The position numbers were made by a program, and so were the translations under genes. A stretch of 64,000 nucleotides of DNA from Schistocephalus solidus (taxonomy: Eukaryota > Platyhelminthes > Cestoda > Diphyllobothriidea > Diphyllobothriidae): positions 56,329 through 120,328 of the forward strand of contig WEDG01000745.1 of assembly GCA_017591395.1 (NCBI GenBank), given 5' to 3'. The notes under the pieces were generated by a model. That model ran no database searches and was not told where the DNA came from. It was given only the letters and a program-made list of their open reading frames with translations. This document shows, piece by piece, positions 44,046 to 57,110 of this stretch (its first letter is position 1; each line of letters starts with the position of its first letter).

Positions 44046-47000
44046 CTATTTTTATTCTTAAGAGTTGAAAATGTGGGATTTAAAAACAGGCGCAGTCTCT
44101 ATAGTGCGAGCCTATGAAGAACGTGAAAGGTAATTTAATGCAATGGAGACTTCGATACATTTGGAGTGGATAAAGGATTCAGAAACCAAATCGTGAATCC
44201 TTAAAACCGCCCAGATTTGGTAGGGATATGAAACATTTTGATATGCTACAAATTTGACTGGCATCTTGAATTTTTCCCAAATATGAGTTCTTAACTCTTA
44301 TCGCTTCTAAAGAACTGCTTGCAACACAGCATAGGCAGATTTAGTATGTTTCAAATTGCGTCTATTTTTGTTCCATGGATCAACATACAAAGACGAAGAA
44401 TGAACGCTTCCGAAGCTCTACCCATACCGATCTCTCTGCTCAGGATCTACGCTGTCGTCTGAACAAAGAGCTGTGATACTTTTGCAAGGTTTATTTTCAT
44501 TGCACTTTTGGAATGTTTATTGGTAAGGACTACGTATGCAGCGTCATCAAGAATGTTCCTTTCCATTTTGCCAGAGATACAGTTGAAAATATTTCAATAA
44601 AAATATCAGTGTCCGTTTATTCGGGTAATTAGATAATTTGTTAAAATTTCCGTTGTATGTCTCCTTGGCGGAATCGATTTAGGTATATTTTTATAGTGAA
44701 TCAACACGGCCTTTCTACACTGTCTTAAAAACGGTACCTACAAAATTCAACATATGCATGTTGCTTTAATGAATTTAGTAGTAAACAAATTATTAAAAGA
44801 CTATTGTTACCGTGGGGACTGAAACCTGGACTCAACCAGACGCTCAGGATAATGTGGAATAATACTTATCCGTGGAAGCGGTAGATATGAGTACACCACT
44901 GACTTTGGGTAACTAAACATTTTCATCATGTTGGGTGATATTTTTCAAAACACATCAGTTCTTTATTTTTAATCGCCTCTGGTTTGTCTGTCATGCTTAC
45001 ATCCTCGGGAAGCCAATTACAGAGACAAAACCTCACTGCGAAACTGAGAAGTGATGAACATACCGGTGGGACAATGTTGGCCGAAGTTTGAGAGAGCCCC
45101 AACACAGGTTAGTTACTTTGGTCAGTCCGTAAAAATCCCCGAAGCGCAGGACATAATCTGGTGGGTTTACATGTGACGTCCTAGGATCTGCCTGTTTACA
45201 ACGTAGGGGATTTCAGAGTAACGATGGGCACATACTTATCGTTTTGAATATGAATTTCTACGAACTTTGGCTTTTGGCTGGTACTTTTGCTTTGGGACCT
45301 CAAAGTCAAAACCAAATTTATATCTCCGAATAATTTTCCATTCTAGTGAAAATGATGGCACACTCATAAGTTGTAGTGTCATCATGATTCCTGACGCAAC
45401 CAAAGTTCTGAGGAGCAACAAGTTTGGTTTGGAGTGGCTCATAACTTACTAAATTCTGAAACGATCCATTGAATGCATTACTTACTGGATGTCATTTCTT
45501 CACATTGATAAATATGCGATATTTAGTGTCCATACTAGGCATTTAACAAGGAATATGATAAAATCTAAATAAATTGCCGATAAGCACAGTTATGGAAATT
45601 TGGGAAAGAGAATAAAGTCAACATTATGGTGACATCATCGCTTAAAATCAAAAGAAGTCAGGACTGGTTGAATGGAAAGAATCGTAGCAATTCAACTGGA
45701 GTGCGAAGGGTTGACACAATTTTGATAAATCTGAATGGCGGATACAAGGATCATTTTAAAATTTCGTTGTTCTGTTGTATTGACTAAAGGAACGTTGCGC
45801 AATTGGTTTTTGTTTTAAATCACACATATATGTCTTAAGAAAAACAGAAAAAATAGCGGAAAGCATTACCAATATAGGGAGCGGATGCAGGCATCGATAA
45901 TTTGCCATGTTTTGTTCTGATTGGCTGTAACCGGAGCGTAAATAGCAAACTGGGCAAACGATTAAATAGTTTAATTAAAACAGTTCGACGTCCATGAATA
46001 AATGAGGTTTAAAGACAGAAAAACAATCGTTTTTAAGAATTTCGTGACGTCACGAGCACGTTCAAAGGAATCCGGAGTTGGAGATGTTTGCAGTTTAAAA
46101 GCACACCGAACTTAATTATGGTAATTGTGCAGAAGGCAGTTTTTAGATGACCATACTCCACATCTTGTGTAAGAAGGTAGACATCACTTTTATGACCCCA
46201 AATTGAACTCCTCAGTAACATAAAGGTGATAGGTGTTCCTAACCACCAACACAATCGTTTACGAGGAAAGTTCCCAAAAACTGCCCGTCATTTCTACTGA
46301 AAAACTGTGCTTGTTTTTAGCAATCCCCTTAAGTTGGCTAATCTTCTGTCCAATCCGCTAAGAGAAGAAAGGATTGGAAAAGCCGAGCTTCTTATCACAT
46401 ACAGAGACTTATTGTGTTTTAAGGAAACACTGCTGCCGCCGTCATTTACGGGGTATTGTGCATGGGGTGCTGCTGCATGTCAGTGCAAGCAACCGAGATG
46501 CGCGAAATTGCTTTATAGTAAGATTGACCGACCCATTTTGTGAATGCAGACATTCCCAAAACCTCCCAATCAGGTAGGTCAATGCAGTTTCTGACGTGCA
46601 TGGAATTATATGGGCACGTGTTTTGAGCAGCATATTGTTTAAGTGCACACAACCATTGTTTTCATTGATCGCATTATCGGCGAAGGCTTCGTCCTCCGTA
46701 GTTATTCCATATTGATTCGTGATAATATGGTACCTAAGCACAGAATTTTAGCAATTTGTTACTATCGGGTTGAAACCAAAAAGTCACGATCCGGCACTGT
46801 ACAGTCAAAGTGTTTTGTAGAGCGTTCACAGAGACTTTATTGAAGTAGGTAGGTACCATGTCCGTAAAGTGTTCCCTTCCTCATGTTATAAAAAACCAAG
46901 TGCTTTCACTGTATTAACAACCCTTTCTAATTTAATCTCAGCAAAAGCATTTAAATTTTTTCGTTAATGTGATTCTGTTGTTAAATATATTGAATTGAAC

Positions 47001-48640
47001 ATAATTGTTCTGCGAATACTCCCATGTTAAATTTGCGAAGTCTATTCGGCAAACATGGGTTTTCGGTAATTCTTCATCGGGCCTGTACATTTGCAAGGCG
47101 AATGAAAATATGGTGAGTGAAGAGGGTTTACAAACATCTATTTGTCCATATCTTTCGTTCCCATCGAGCCTGCATGGCGTGGTCAGCGTGTTGAAGTAAT
47201 TGGGACTAGTGAAGTGGGTAGATAGGGGAAGGTGTGAGTGATTTTCATAGGTCTAGTAGGGAGTGAAAATCGCTGTGAAGTGCACGGAGTGAAACAATGT
47301 GTTTTTGGGATGGGACGGCGTGTGACAGCACCTGAAGTCATTGGTTGGCACAGAAGAGAGTGCACCTGAACGAGAATCATCTAACAGCACGGTGCTGATT
47401 TCACTGGACGTATACCACCTGCCTCCGCCCTTGCTAGCACAATTTGGCGCAAACATTTCGCGAATTTAGCTGGGATGCCATGAACAATCCAAAAGGCTAC
47501 TTTGGGACCGACTCGGTGATTAATATTGGCTAGATGGGCAAAGATAGATAGATGTTTCATTTGAGTACCCAAAAGGGCACTGTTTATAGAAAAAAATAAA
47601 TATAGTGCAAAGTCATGTATAGTTAAGTTATAAATAGTAGGTCAGCTGTTTGGTAATCACAAATAACAAAATGCAGTGTGATCGAAAAAAATAAAAAAGA
47701 GGAGACAGTGAAAAATGACTCCTTGGACATTTTTTATAGAAGAGATGTATGTTGAGTGTGGTTTGTGGGTTTTCAAGGAGAAAAAATCACTGTCGCTCCT
47801 GGGAGAAAAAATACGCTCGTGGTAGGACCAACATGCTGATGAGAGCGTTTGAGGGTTCATAACACTCCTCATTGTGGGAGAAAACATGCAAAGACAGGGG
47901 CTCTTTTTCACCACCACAGGTTTTATCACAATGCGCATTGACTAGTTATAAGCATAAATGTGAAGGAAGCTAGACAGGGGAAAACTTCGCTGGCATCATC
48001 AGTACACTAAGGGTCGAACGAGGAAAGGATCGTTGAGATCGTGATGGTGATGGGAAAAATGCAAGAGAAGCGACAATGGTTCTCTTATTGCTGATTTATT
48101 AGACAGAGGAATCCGGAATAATCGTCAACAGTTCATGCAGGATCGACACCATGGAAACGGTTAGGGCCGCAACCACTATCGTCTCAAGGGCCAGCAGATG
48201 CGATGGTGGACAAGGATTAAGCAGTTTGCAAAGGTTAAATAAAGAGGAGAACCACGAAGACCAAGGGAACCACCGGATTGGTCAATATTTCCAAATGATC
48301 ATCGAAATCTAGAGGGACGAAAACTGGCTGCTACGATCGCCTATTTTTAAAAAAAGAGGTGCAGAAGAAATAAAACTGCTCCGTGAGGGCAAATGGAGCA
48401 GCATGGTAGAATATGTCTGAGCGTAGTACGCAAGGATAATGAGAGGTCCGGTAATTGAGTGAGCAGAAGTTAACATAATGCGCTCAGGGATACAAGTTCA
48501 CATGAGAATCGACTATGAATCGGAGGCCTGCATAGTTCAGTTTCTGATTATGAGTGTTGGCAAACGAAGCGGAGGTGGTTTAAAATTAACGCAAAATATG
48601 ACCTAATTGATTGGCTATCATGTTACTCAGGGATGCGGTA
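44046..48640. other. unassigned sequence, longest non-element stretch
   Basis: No retroelement family is recognisable over 4.6 kb, which makes this the best place to look for host DNA. Two weak coding-like signals are reported as findings: a short frame ending SSSGLYICKANENM at a GTGAGT donor-like site (47041-47112), and an 85-codon frame with two stops at 48096-48350. Other open frames (46307-46741, both strands) have no motif. I see no tRNA, rRNA or simple repeat. Confidence 0.45.
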
Positions 48641-49340
48641 TGAAGATCATTTAGTTCATGGGGGAAAAAAATCATGGAAGACACAATTTGGAGACGATCT
48701 GCTAAATTCCCGATGGCACTTTCTCAGGGTTATGGAAAAAGCTGCTCGGAAAGGATGAGGAAATATTTGGTTAATTGAATCATTGTTATGATAAATGTGC
48801 AGTCCGCTTAAATTAGACAGGTTATTTGATATCCTTATATCAATTGGCAGGTTATTCCAAAGAAAGCGATACCTGGAAGCAAAGAACAATGAGCGTTTAG
48901 AAGTGGAAGATATAGGAGGAAGTGTAGTCATTTAACAATCACATAGGTTGTACGGACGACTAACGGGGGTAAGAGCTGGAATTTAGAGAATATTTGAACA
49001 TTACGTATGGCGGAAAAGGAGGCAGAAGCCAGCTTACAGTCTCCCAAACCATAAAAATTAAGGTTAGTTTGCTGACACCTAGTCGAGTAGGAGGAAGTTT
49101 AAAGTGTCGGAGGTAAGAGCTTCCTTTAAAATATCTTGGGCCTTTTCAATATTTGAACGGCTAGACTCGGTCATTAAACGAAAGCATGGGCAGCAATGTT
49201 AAAGAATGAGAATGACAAGCATTCGATAAAATCTTTATTTAATTCCTGGATGAGCAAAAAGTATAAATTTGCTAGTCTCCTAGCGTTTGAATTTTTGGCC
49301 AATTTTATGTGCCCGAAGTCAGGCCTTGACGAAATAAGTT
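48641..49340 (-). mobile_element. diverged family A/C-like ORF2 end
   Basis: Reverse-strand relative of the A and C families. Frame 48931-48656 carries RYRFLWNNLPIDIRISNNLS and LHIYHNNDSINQIF, matching family A's FLWNNLPIEIRSLTSL and LHIYLNTDSINLLF. Upstream to 49340 a frameshifted thumb region is readable (codons near 49150-49220). It is a lone, old copy of its own subfamily and has no 3' tail that I can see. Confidence 0.7.
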
Positions 49341-49759
49341 GAAATTAGATCTATACTGTCCGTGTTTGCCAGGATCAGCCTAGAAGAGATATTCTGATCA
49401 TCAGGCACACAACAATCACCGTTGGAAACTTAAAAAAATAGCTGATTCAGTTTTGTTGTGATCCCTGCGTACCTCACCTCCTACGGGTTTAAAAAACAGC
49501 CTCTCGTTTGCAAAGCGGTTGGACATCAGAAAGAAATGAAGAACAACTGGTTAACCCACTTTTAAGTCTGAGTGGGTCTTTGATCATATTTAGATTCGAT
49601 ACTGAATTCGGTTCGGAAAAGTACTTTTTATTGTGCTCAGTAAACTAGTCACTTGATAATTTAAGCTGCTCGTTAAAAACTAATGCATTCTAGTAGAGCT
49701 CTTGCTTGCATGTGCAATGCAAATGTACATGACCTGACAATGATAACAAATTAATCACT

Positions 49760-49833
49760 GCCGTGGCCGGTTTTTGAACCACCAACCTCTCGAGTAGCGA
49801 CCGACGCTCTTGCCGCTCGACCACACCCGGACA
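49760..49833 (-). mobile_element. tRNA-like sequence, candidate SINE head
   Basis: On the reverse strand, TGGTCGAGCGG fits the internal A box of a tRNA promoter (TRGYNNAGYGG), and GGTTCAAAAACC about 30 nt on approximates the B box (GGTTCRANNCC). The start GTCCGGGTG and the end GGCCACGGC do not form a clean acceptor stem, so it is not a functional tRNA. A tRNA-derived SINE or tRNA pseudogene is likely. The following 100 nt (49755-49690 in reverse) could be its body. No second copy occurs in this window. Confidence 0.45.
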
Positions 49834-50569
49834 GCCGGCAGACAGAACAAATAGTACGTACTGCGAAAATAGTGATCCCTCCCACATTTGTCAACAGTTT
49901 TCTTTTTCATATGACAAAAGTTAGCAAAATACTCAAGTTACTCTCAGGTGAATCTCCACCCGTTCGCCTTGTTTCTGGTTCGAGTGAAATCGGTTCAACG
50001 CCACTTCTTTCCCCTCCCAAGTAAATTCGCCTGCTATATCTGTAAAATATAGTAAACCTAAGAAAACCCCCAGTAATTATGAGTCATTTGCTAGGCCAGG
50101 CGTCAAAATCCGTAGATTCATTCGAAACGTGAACCTTGCTAACACCTTAGCACCTACAACAGATGCGAACGCTCACGTTAGCCTTTTTCCCAACATAAAA
50201 GGTATCAAAAATCCCCAAATAACTAAGTCTTCTAATTATGGTAACAGTTTTTCGATATCATTTATTCCTTTTTCAAATGCACGGTTTCTGCCAATTTTTG
50301 ATAACTTCCCTCAAAATCTCATTCCGATGCCACCCCCTATCGTTCCCACCACAATATGGCCTTACTTTCCTTTTTTGCCTCCAAATATGCCGCTATACAA
50401 TAATCTCAGTTCTTTTAGTAGAAATGTTTCGACAAATTGTAGACCAGAGCAATTTTCTTAACTATCTTATGTTTCTTCTTTCCAGTTTTCTTCTCCACCA
50501 CCAAATTTGCCTTTTTTATTAATACTGCTGAGCGTAACCTGAAGCTCAGAAATACGCTAATGTGAGGTC

Positions 50570-51882
50570 AGTTGCAAATAAGATAGCTGAGCTTAGAACA
50601 GTAGCTATTGAGCTTGATCCAGATGTGCTGTACATCACTGAATCCTGGGCTCATTCTCTTGATTCCGACTAGACGCTCGCTTTAGATAATTTACATTTGA
50701 ACCGACAAGACCGTGCTGAAAAATGTGGCAGTGGTTGCCTTGTTTAAATTAAGTCATCTTTTGTACATTTTCCTTTTCAGCTGAGCATTTCGTCCTTTTC
50801 TGGAAATGTATGCTTTGTTTCAGTCATCCTCCCGCACAATAAAAAAGTGGTAATTAGCTGTGTCTATAATACTCCGTGTTATTCTGGCAATGAAAGCAAG
50901 CTCTATCAACTTTTTGAAAAATTATCGGAGATGCAATTTAATGTCAATATAATCGCAGGCGATTTTAATCTGCCAGACATTGACTGGCAGGCCAATTCAT
51001 CGCCGCCAAAACTTCAGAAATTGGTCCATACTATTAAGTTTTCAAACTTCTCACAGGTGGTTAGTTCAGTGCCTAGAAATGACAGCATTTAAGATTTGAA
51101 TTAAACAAATGATGTTCAACCCTCTTCATGAATTTCCATCGTGATCTATTCACAAGTCATCACGCAATAATTCACTGTTGTTTTCCAGTCTACCTTTCTA
51201 GAAAGCCTGAGGTCAAATGCAATAACCTCGACTTTGCTAACACAGACCATGAATTAATAAATAATTTCGTAAGCACTCTAGATTTACATAGCATATTTTC
51301 AATCAACGATCCAAACCTTTTCAATGAACAATTGCAGAACCTTACAGAAAGAATCCAGACTTTTATCCAGCTGAGGATTTTAAATTCCACTACAACATCT
51401 TCTAATGTTCCACATTTTTTCCAAAATAGGCTTAAAAAGTACCAAAGCAACTTAACAATCCGCCTAAAAGCTCTTTGTCACTTCACTTAAGGGTTGCAAA
51501 AATATTTAAATTAGCATTGAAAAGTAGGATCGAGCGAGATAGGCATAGGGAGTCTCGGGCACTAAGTGATGTCAATTTATCCAAATCTGTTGCTCAAGTT
51601 ATCCATGTGTGGTCATCGGCTTGACTTTAACGAAATTTCGTTACAATGGAGTTGGGCAAAGCAGAATTGTTAAATTCATTTTGTGCCAACCCTTTTACAA
51701 TTGAAACTAGCCTCAATTCCTCAATTTCTCTGCTTAAAAATTCAAATTCGCGTCTAAGTACCATTAATTTGTCGCCTTCAAGTAATCAAAAAGAAGAATC
51801 TCACCAACGAAAGTTGCATTCGGTTGGAACTGGTAACATTCCACACTCACTTATTAAACGGTTAAGAGATTTTCCACCTTAA
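50570..51882 (+). pseudogene. family A ORF2: EN and linker, decayed
   Basis: Recognisable in pieces. Around 50570-50670 is the EN start with ITESWAHS. Frame 50847-51092 has AGDFNLPDIDWQANSS. Frame 51128-51490 has TSHHAIIHCCFPV, where the EN SDH box has become SHH, followed by the linker. Frame 51646-51882 is the pre-RT segment with MELGKAELLNSF. Stops and shifts separate all pieces. Confidence 0.78.
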
Positions 51883-53690
51883 CTTAGCAAAATATTCTCA
51901 GTATTTCTCGACAAAGGTTTCTTGTTCGATTGTTGGAAAACTTTTATTACAATACCAGTTTTTAAATCTGGTTGCTGATCTGACATTCATAACTATCTCG
52001 GTGATCATAAAACGCCCTCTCTTGCTAATCTCTTCGAAACACTAATTGCAAAACAAATCACGGATTTTTTGGATAAGCAATCAAATTCTCAACTACTTTG
52101 AACATGGCTTTTTACCAGACTGCTCTTGTTAAACATGACACATGTCGTTTCTTAATCTATTAACCTCTCTTCGAAATGAGCATCTATATGTAGTAGTTAT
52201 CTATTTTTATCTTAGTAAGGCATTCGATAAAGGGCCTCATAGACGACATCTAGCTTAACTCGATGCTTTGGTATTTCGTAGTCCCATAAATGACCTTATT
52301 AGAGCATATCTATGTGATTGATAACAAACAGTTTTAGTGGGGTCCTCGTACTCAAGTGCTTCCCCGATTGTGAGTGGTGTACTTCAAGGTACCGTGTTAG
52401 TTCCTTTATTGTTCTTTCTTTACATAAATGACATTTCATCGATAGTTAAAAATTCTTAATCTTATATTTATGCTGATGATCTTAATGCGTTTATTCCTTC
52501 TCTAGCTCTACGGTCGAACGATGCCTAGGGCAAATTTTCGGACTAAGACGCTCTTTCGACGTAGAGCTCCACATGGCTAGTGGAGTTCTCACCTTCTAAG
52601 TGTTGCTTCACGAGTTTTTGGCCTGTAAGGCTGCCGCAACCTGTTATTTTTAAAGGTTGCCCTATGACTGAATTGTCCTTCATCAAGGACCTGAGCTAAT
52701 GCTTAATCAATAAATTAGATCTTTCGCCTCATGCCGATAGAATTATGGCCAGAGCTGCTCAGATTTGTGGCTTTATTTCTTAAAATTTATAGCTTCCTGA
52801 AATTAAATTTATAATTTATCGCATGCTTGTACTACCATTCTTGAATTTTGCTGTCCTATCTTCGGTTTACTGAACGAATCTAGCCGTAAAACAATTAGAA
52901 ATATCCAAAGACATTTTACAAAAAAACTCCTGTTCCCAACTCTTTCAAATACTTCCTACTTAACCAGATGCCAGCTGACAAAGCTAAAATTTCTTTGGGC
53001 CAGGAGACCGGAAGCAGGCGTTTGTTTCCTTTTTAGACTTGATAATAGCGCAAATCTCCCAAAGCTTACTGTCATTACCACCGTAAACCATCCTTATTTA
53101 CTAAGAAATTCTGCCCTAATTGTACCTCCTCCTGCATCCTCCATGTGTAAATGCTCTCTATTCTTTGTTCATAGGTAAAGCTTTCTTTGGAATAACTTGT
53201 CTATTGAAATAAGGTCGTTAACTAATCTATCTGAATTCAAGCGAAGACTGCACATTTATATTAACACTGATTCTTTTAAGCTTTTATTTTCCTCATCTTT
53301 TCCGAGCAGTTTTCCCTATGACACGGAGAAAGGACCATCTGGGGTTTAAGTGGCCCTATTAATATTTGTTTTCTCTACGTCGATTCCCCAAGAACCATGA
53401 TATCTCCTTATATCACGAGCAATTCAATAGATAAGATAATCCGGACGTTCCCAGTTTAAAATAAATAAATAATAATAATAAATTGTACATTTAAGGCCCA
53501 GAGGGCTCCATCATTAAAAACTTAGTATCGTGGTTTAATTAAATAAACAGTGGATAATTGCTGCTCTATGTCAGCATCCATATGAACAGCAGAAATGTGT
53601 AATATGGTAAGCATGTCCGATTCAGAACGATTTGCCATTTTTAAAACAAAAGTCAACAATCTTTGACATATGCGGTGAACTAGAAAAGAA

Positions 53691-53761
53691 GCAGTTAAAA
53701 ACTCTAGGGTTAAATTGGAGGCGGAGTTCGGCGAGCCGCCAAAAAAGGAGAAAAAAACTGC
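53691..53761 (-). promoter_or_regulatory. conserved 3' UTR hairpin, family C
   Basis: On the reverse strand GCAGT, a T-run and CTCCT open the hairpin and a T-rich run with ACTGC closes it. The right-hand AGGAG has decayed to AGAG in this copy but is intact in the forward C copy. Confidence 0.6.
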
Positions 53762-55588
53762 TTCATTAAAAAAATAATAGCTTAATGCAATGAGATAGTA
53801 TTGTGATGTTGCTGACAACGTATGAGGGTTCGGAAAGCTCCTTGTCGGGTGAGAGATAATATATATAATATAGCAGTCAGAGCTACTGTTTATAAAGACC
53901 AGTGGAGGTGAGAGAGGAGGATTTCATCGTAGACAACAGGGTCAAAATGAAGAGGCGGCAGTAGAGGTCACGAGATCATCATCGAGATGCAAACTTGCTG
54001 ACTGCATAGACCACCACCAAAGAGGCGAAACCATCAGAACCCGCCTCGATCATCAACTGAACGTGGAGACTATCGTCAGGGTTGCAAAATCGGAGGAAAG
54101 TATCAAGGTTGTCAAGAGTTGACGAAGCCAGTTTAAAAGAGGGGGACGAAAAAGTGAATGCAAAGATTGAATCTGCAGAGGATGATGGAAAAATAATAAG
54201 AGACCAATATAATATAAAGGGAGCTGCCTCAAATACCAGGAGGACCCTTTATAAAATCAAAAAGTTGCGAGTTTGCGAAGAAAACAGACAATAAGGTCTT
54301 TATATCTTCCGAAGTTAAATGTTTGCATAATTTGGTTTTGAAAATAGCTAATGTGGTCGACAAACTAATTTGCAGTTGAAGATTATTCCAGATGAAAGCA
54401 TATTTGGAGGCAAAAAACTGAGAACGATTAGCTGTGGAGCTAAGGGGTGGTTAAATGATCATGGAAGAAAAACGATTGTCATAGGGTCAATCTACCGGAG
54501 TGAGAGCGTTAATTTAGAATTTAGAATTAATATTTGGTAAGCACCGAAAAGGCACTGTCTAAGTAAACATTAGTAACAAAATAATGTTATGACAATGTGT
54601 GCAGATAAAATGTACAAATACATAACTTGTCCTGCTATATCAACAGTTAGCGATGTTTTAAAATTAATGGTGAACTAGAAAAAGTAGGCCGTGAAAAAAA
54701 ACTCCTACCATAAAAATGGAGGCAGAGTTCAATAAGTCTTCATTATTGAATAGAAGTTATGAGAAAAAACTGCTCAGGAAAATATTGTCAGGTGGTAGAG
54801 TAGGGTAATACTGCGGTAGCATTTCAGAATAAGATAATGAAACGTCGAGGTGATTCGTTCTTGATCACTTAGGTGTATGAAACAAAATCTTACGAAAATG
54901 CGTCAATGAACATAAGTCCTCAGCATCTTAGGATCCAGAATTGAATTCTGATGATGGTAAGTATCCAAAGAAACGGTAGCATTTTAGACTGTGGACCATC
55001 GAATGTGTACGTCCGAATGACGTTATCGTTTGGATGACTGGTGATATAAGGAGACAGCATAGTTCATGGGCGACTCGAGGTAGCGAAAATAAAGTTTCAA
55101 GAGGGTCATTTAAATTCCCGATGGTCCTTTCTCCGACTCATGGGGAAAGCTACTGGGAAAAGATGAGGAAAATAAAAGGTTACTAGAATCAGTGTTAAGA
55201 TAAATGTGCAGTCTTCGCTTGAATGCAGATAGACTAGTTTACGACCTAATTTCCATTGACAAGTTATTCCAAAGAAAACAATACCTAGAAGCAAAGAAGA
55301 AAGAGCGTAAACACGTCAAGGATGCAGGGGGAGGTATAATTAGTTCAGAATTTCTTAGGTTATAAGGAAGACTAACGGGGGTAATGACAGAAAGCTTGGG
55401 AAAGTTAAACAATTATTTAGTCAGAAAAATAGACAAAAGCCTGCTTCAAGTCTCCTGACCCAAAGAAATTTTAGCTTCATTAGCTGGCATCTTGTTGAGT
55501 AGGAAGTAGTTGAAAGAGTAGGAAATAGGAGATTATTTGTGAAATGTCTTTGAACATTTTCAATTTTTGAACGTCTAGATTCGTTCAT

Positions 55589-55972
55589 TTAACCGAAGAA
55601 AGGACAGCAAAATTCAAGAATGGGAAGTACAAACATACGATAAATTCTTAATTTAATTTCAAGAAGGTAGAAATTATAAGAAATAAAACCGCAAATCTGA
55701 GCAGCTTTGGCCGTAATTTTATCGGCATGAGGCGAAAGATCTAATTTATTGGTGTAGCTTAAACCCAAGTCCTTGATGGAGGAAAATTCAATCATAGGGC
55801 AACCTTCAAACATAAGAGGTTGCGACAGCCTTACAGGCCCAAAACTCATGTAGCGACACTTATTAGGTGAGAACTCCATTAGCCATGTGGAGCTCCAGGC
55901 CGAAAGAGCGTCTAAGTCCGAATGAACTTGTTCTAGGCACCGTTCAGTCGTAGATTTAGAGAAGGAATACAC
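55589..55972 (-). pseudogene. family A RT thumb fragment (third layer)
   Basis: 127-codon frame from just after motif C (MYSFSKSTTERCLEQVHSDL) to LPILEFCCPFFG. YADD codons precede it at about 55985-55995 (ATTTATGCTGATGACCTC on the reverse strand, intact), but a frame break isolates them. The protein is about 94-96% like the inner copy's. Confidence 0.8.
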
Positions 55973-56374
55973 GCATTTGAGGTCATCAGCATAAATAAAA
56001 GATTGAGAATGTTAAACTTTCGATGAAATATCATTTATATACAGTAAGAACAACAAAGGACCTAATACGGTACCTTGAAGGACACCGCTAACAATCGGGG
56101 TTGCACTTGTGTATGAGGACCCTACTAAAAAATTTTGCTTTCGATCATTTAGGTATGATCTATTAACGTCAGTAAGGAGACTACGAAATCCTATAGCTTT
56201 TTTAGAATTTAGAATTTATATTTGGTTAGCACCGGGAAGGTACTGTCTAAGCAAACATTAGTAACAAAATAATGTTATGACAATGTGTGCAGATAAAATG
56301 TACAAATACATAACTTGTCCTGCTATATCAACAGTTAGCGATGTTTTAAAATTAATGGTGAACTAGAAAAAGTA

Positions 56375-56461
56375 GGCCGTGAAAAAAAACTCCTACCATA
56401 AAAATGAAGGCAGAGTTCAATAAGTCTTCATTATTGAATAGAAGTTATGAGAAAAAACTGC
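56375..56461 (-). promoter_or_regulatory. conserved 3' UTR hairpin, family A
   Basis: On the reverse strand GCAGT, T-run and CTC open it, and GGTAGGAG, T-run and ACGGC close it. The outer pair is weakened by ACTGC to ACGGC, a change shared with the adjacent copy at 54683-54779. Confidence 0.6.
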
Positions 56462-57110
56462 TCAGGAAAATATTGTCAGGTGGTAGAGTAGGGTAATACT
56501 GCGGTAGCATTTCAGAATAAGATAATGAAACGTCGAGGTGATTCGTTCTTGATCACTTAGGTGTATGAAACAAAATCTTACGAAAATGCGTCAATGAACA
56601 TAAGTCCTCAGCATCTTAGGATCCAGAATTGAATTCTGATGATGGTAAGTATCCAAAGAAACGGTAGCATTTTAGACTGTGGACCATCGAATGTGTACGT
56701 CCGAATGACGTTATCGTTTGGATGACTGGTGATATAAGGAGACAGCATAGTTCATGGGCGACTCGAGGTAGCGAAAATAAAGTTTCAAGAGGGTCATTTA
56801 AATTCCCGATGGTCCTTTCTCCGACTCATGGGGGAAAGCTACTGGGAAAAGATGAGGAAAAAAAAAGGTTACTAGAATCAGTGTTAAGATAAATGTGCAG
56901 TCTTCACTTGAATGCAGATAGACTAGTTTACGACCTAATTTCCATTGACAAGTTATTCCAAAGAAAACAATACCTAGAAGCAAAGAAGAAAGAGCGTAAA
57001 CACGTCAAGGATGCAGGGGGAGGTATAATTAGTTCAGAATTTCTTAGGTTATAAGGAAGACTAACGGGGGTAATGACAGAAAGCTTGGGGAAAGTTGAAC
57101 AATTATTTAG

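Noticed and set aside
49760..49833. Functional tRNA gene
   Set aside because: A- and B-box-like strings exist, but the acceptor and anticodon stems do not pair convincingly.
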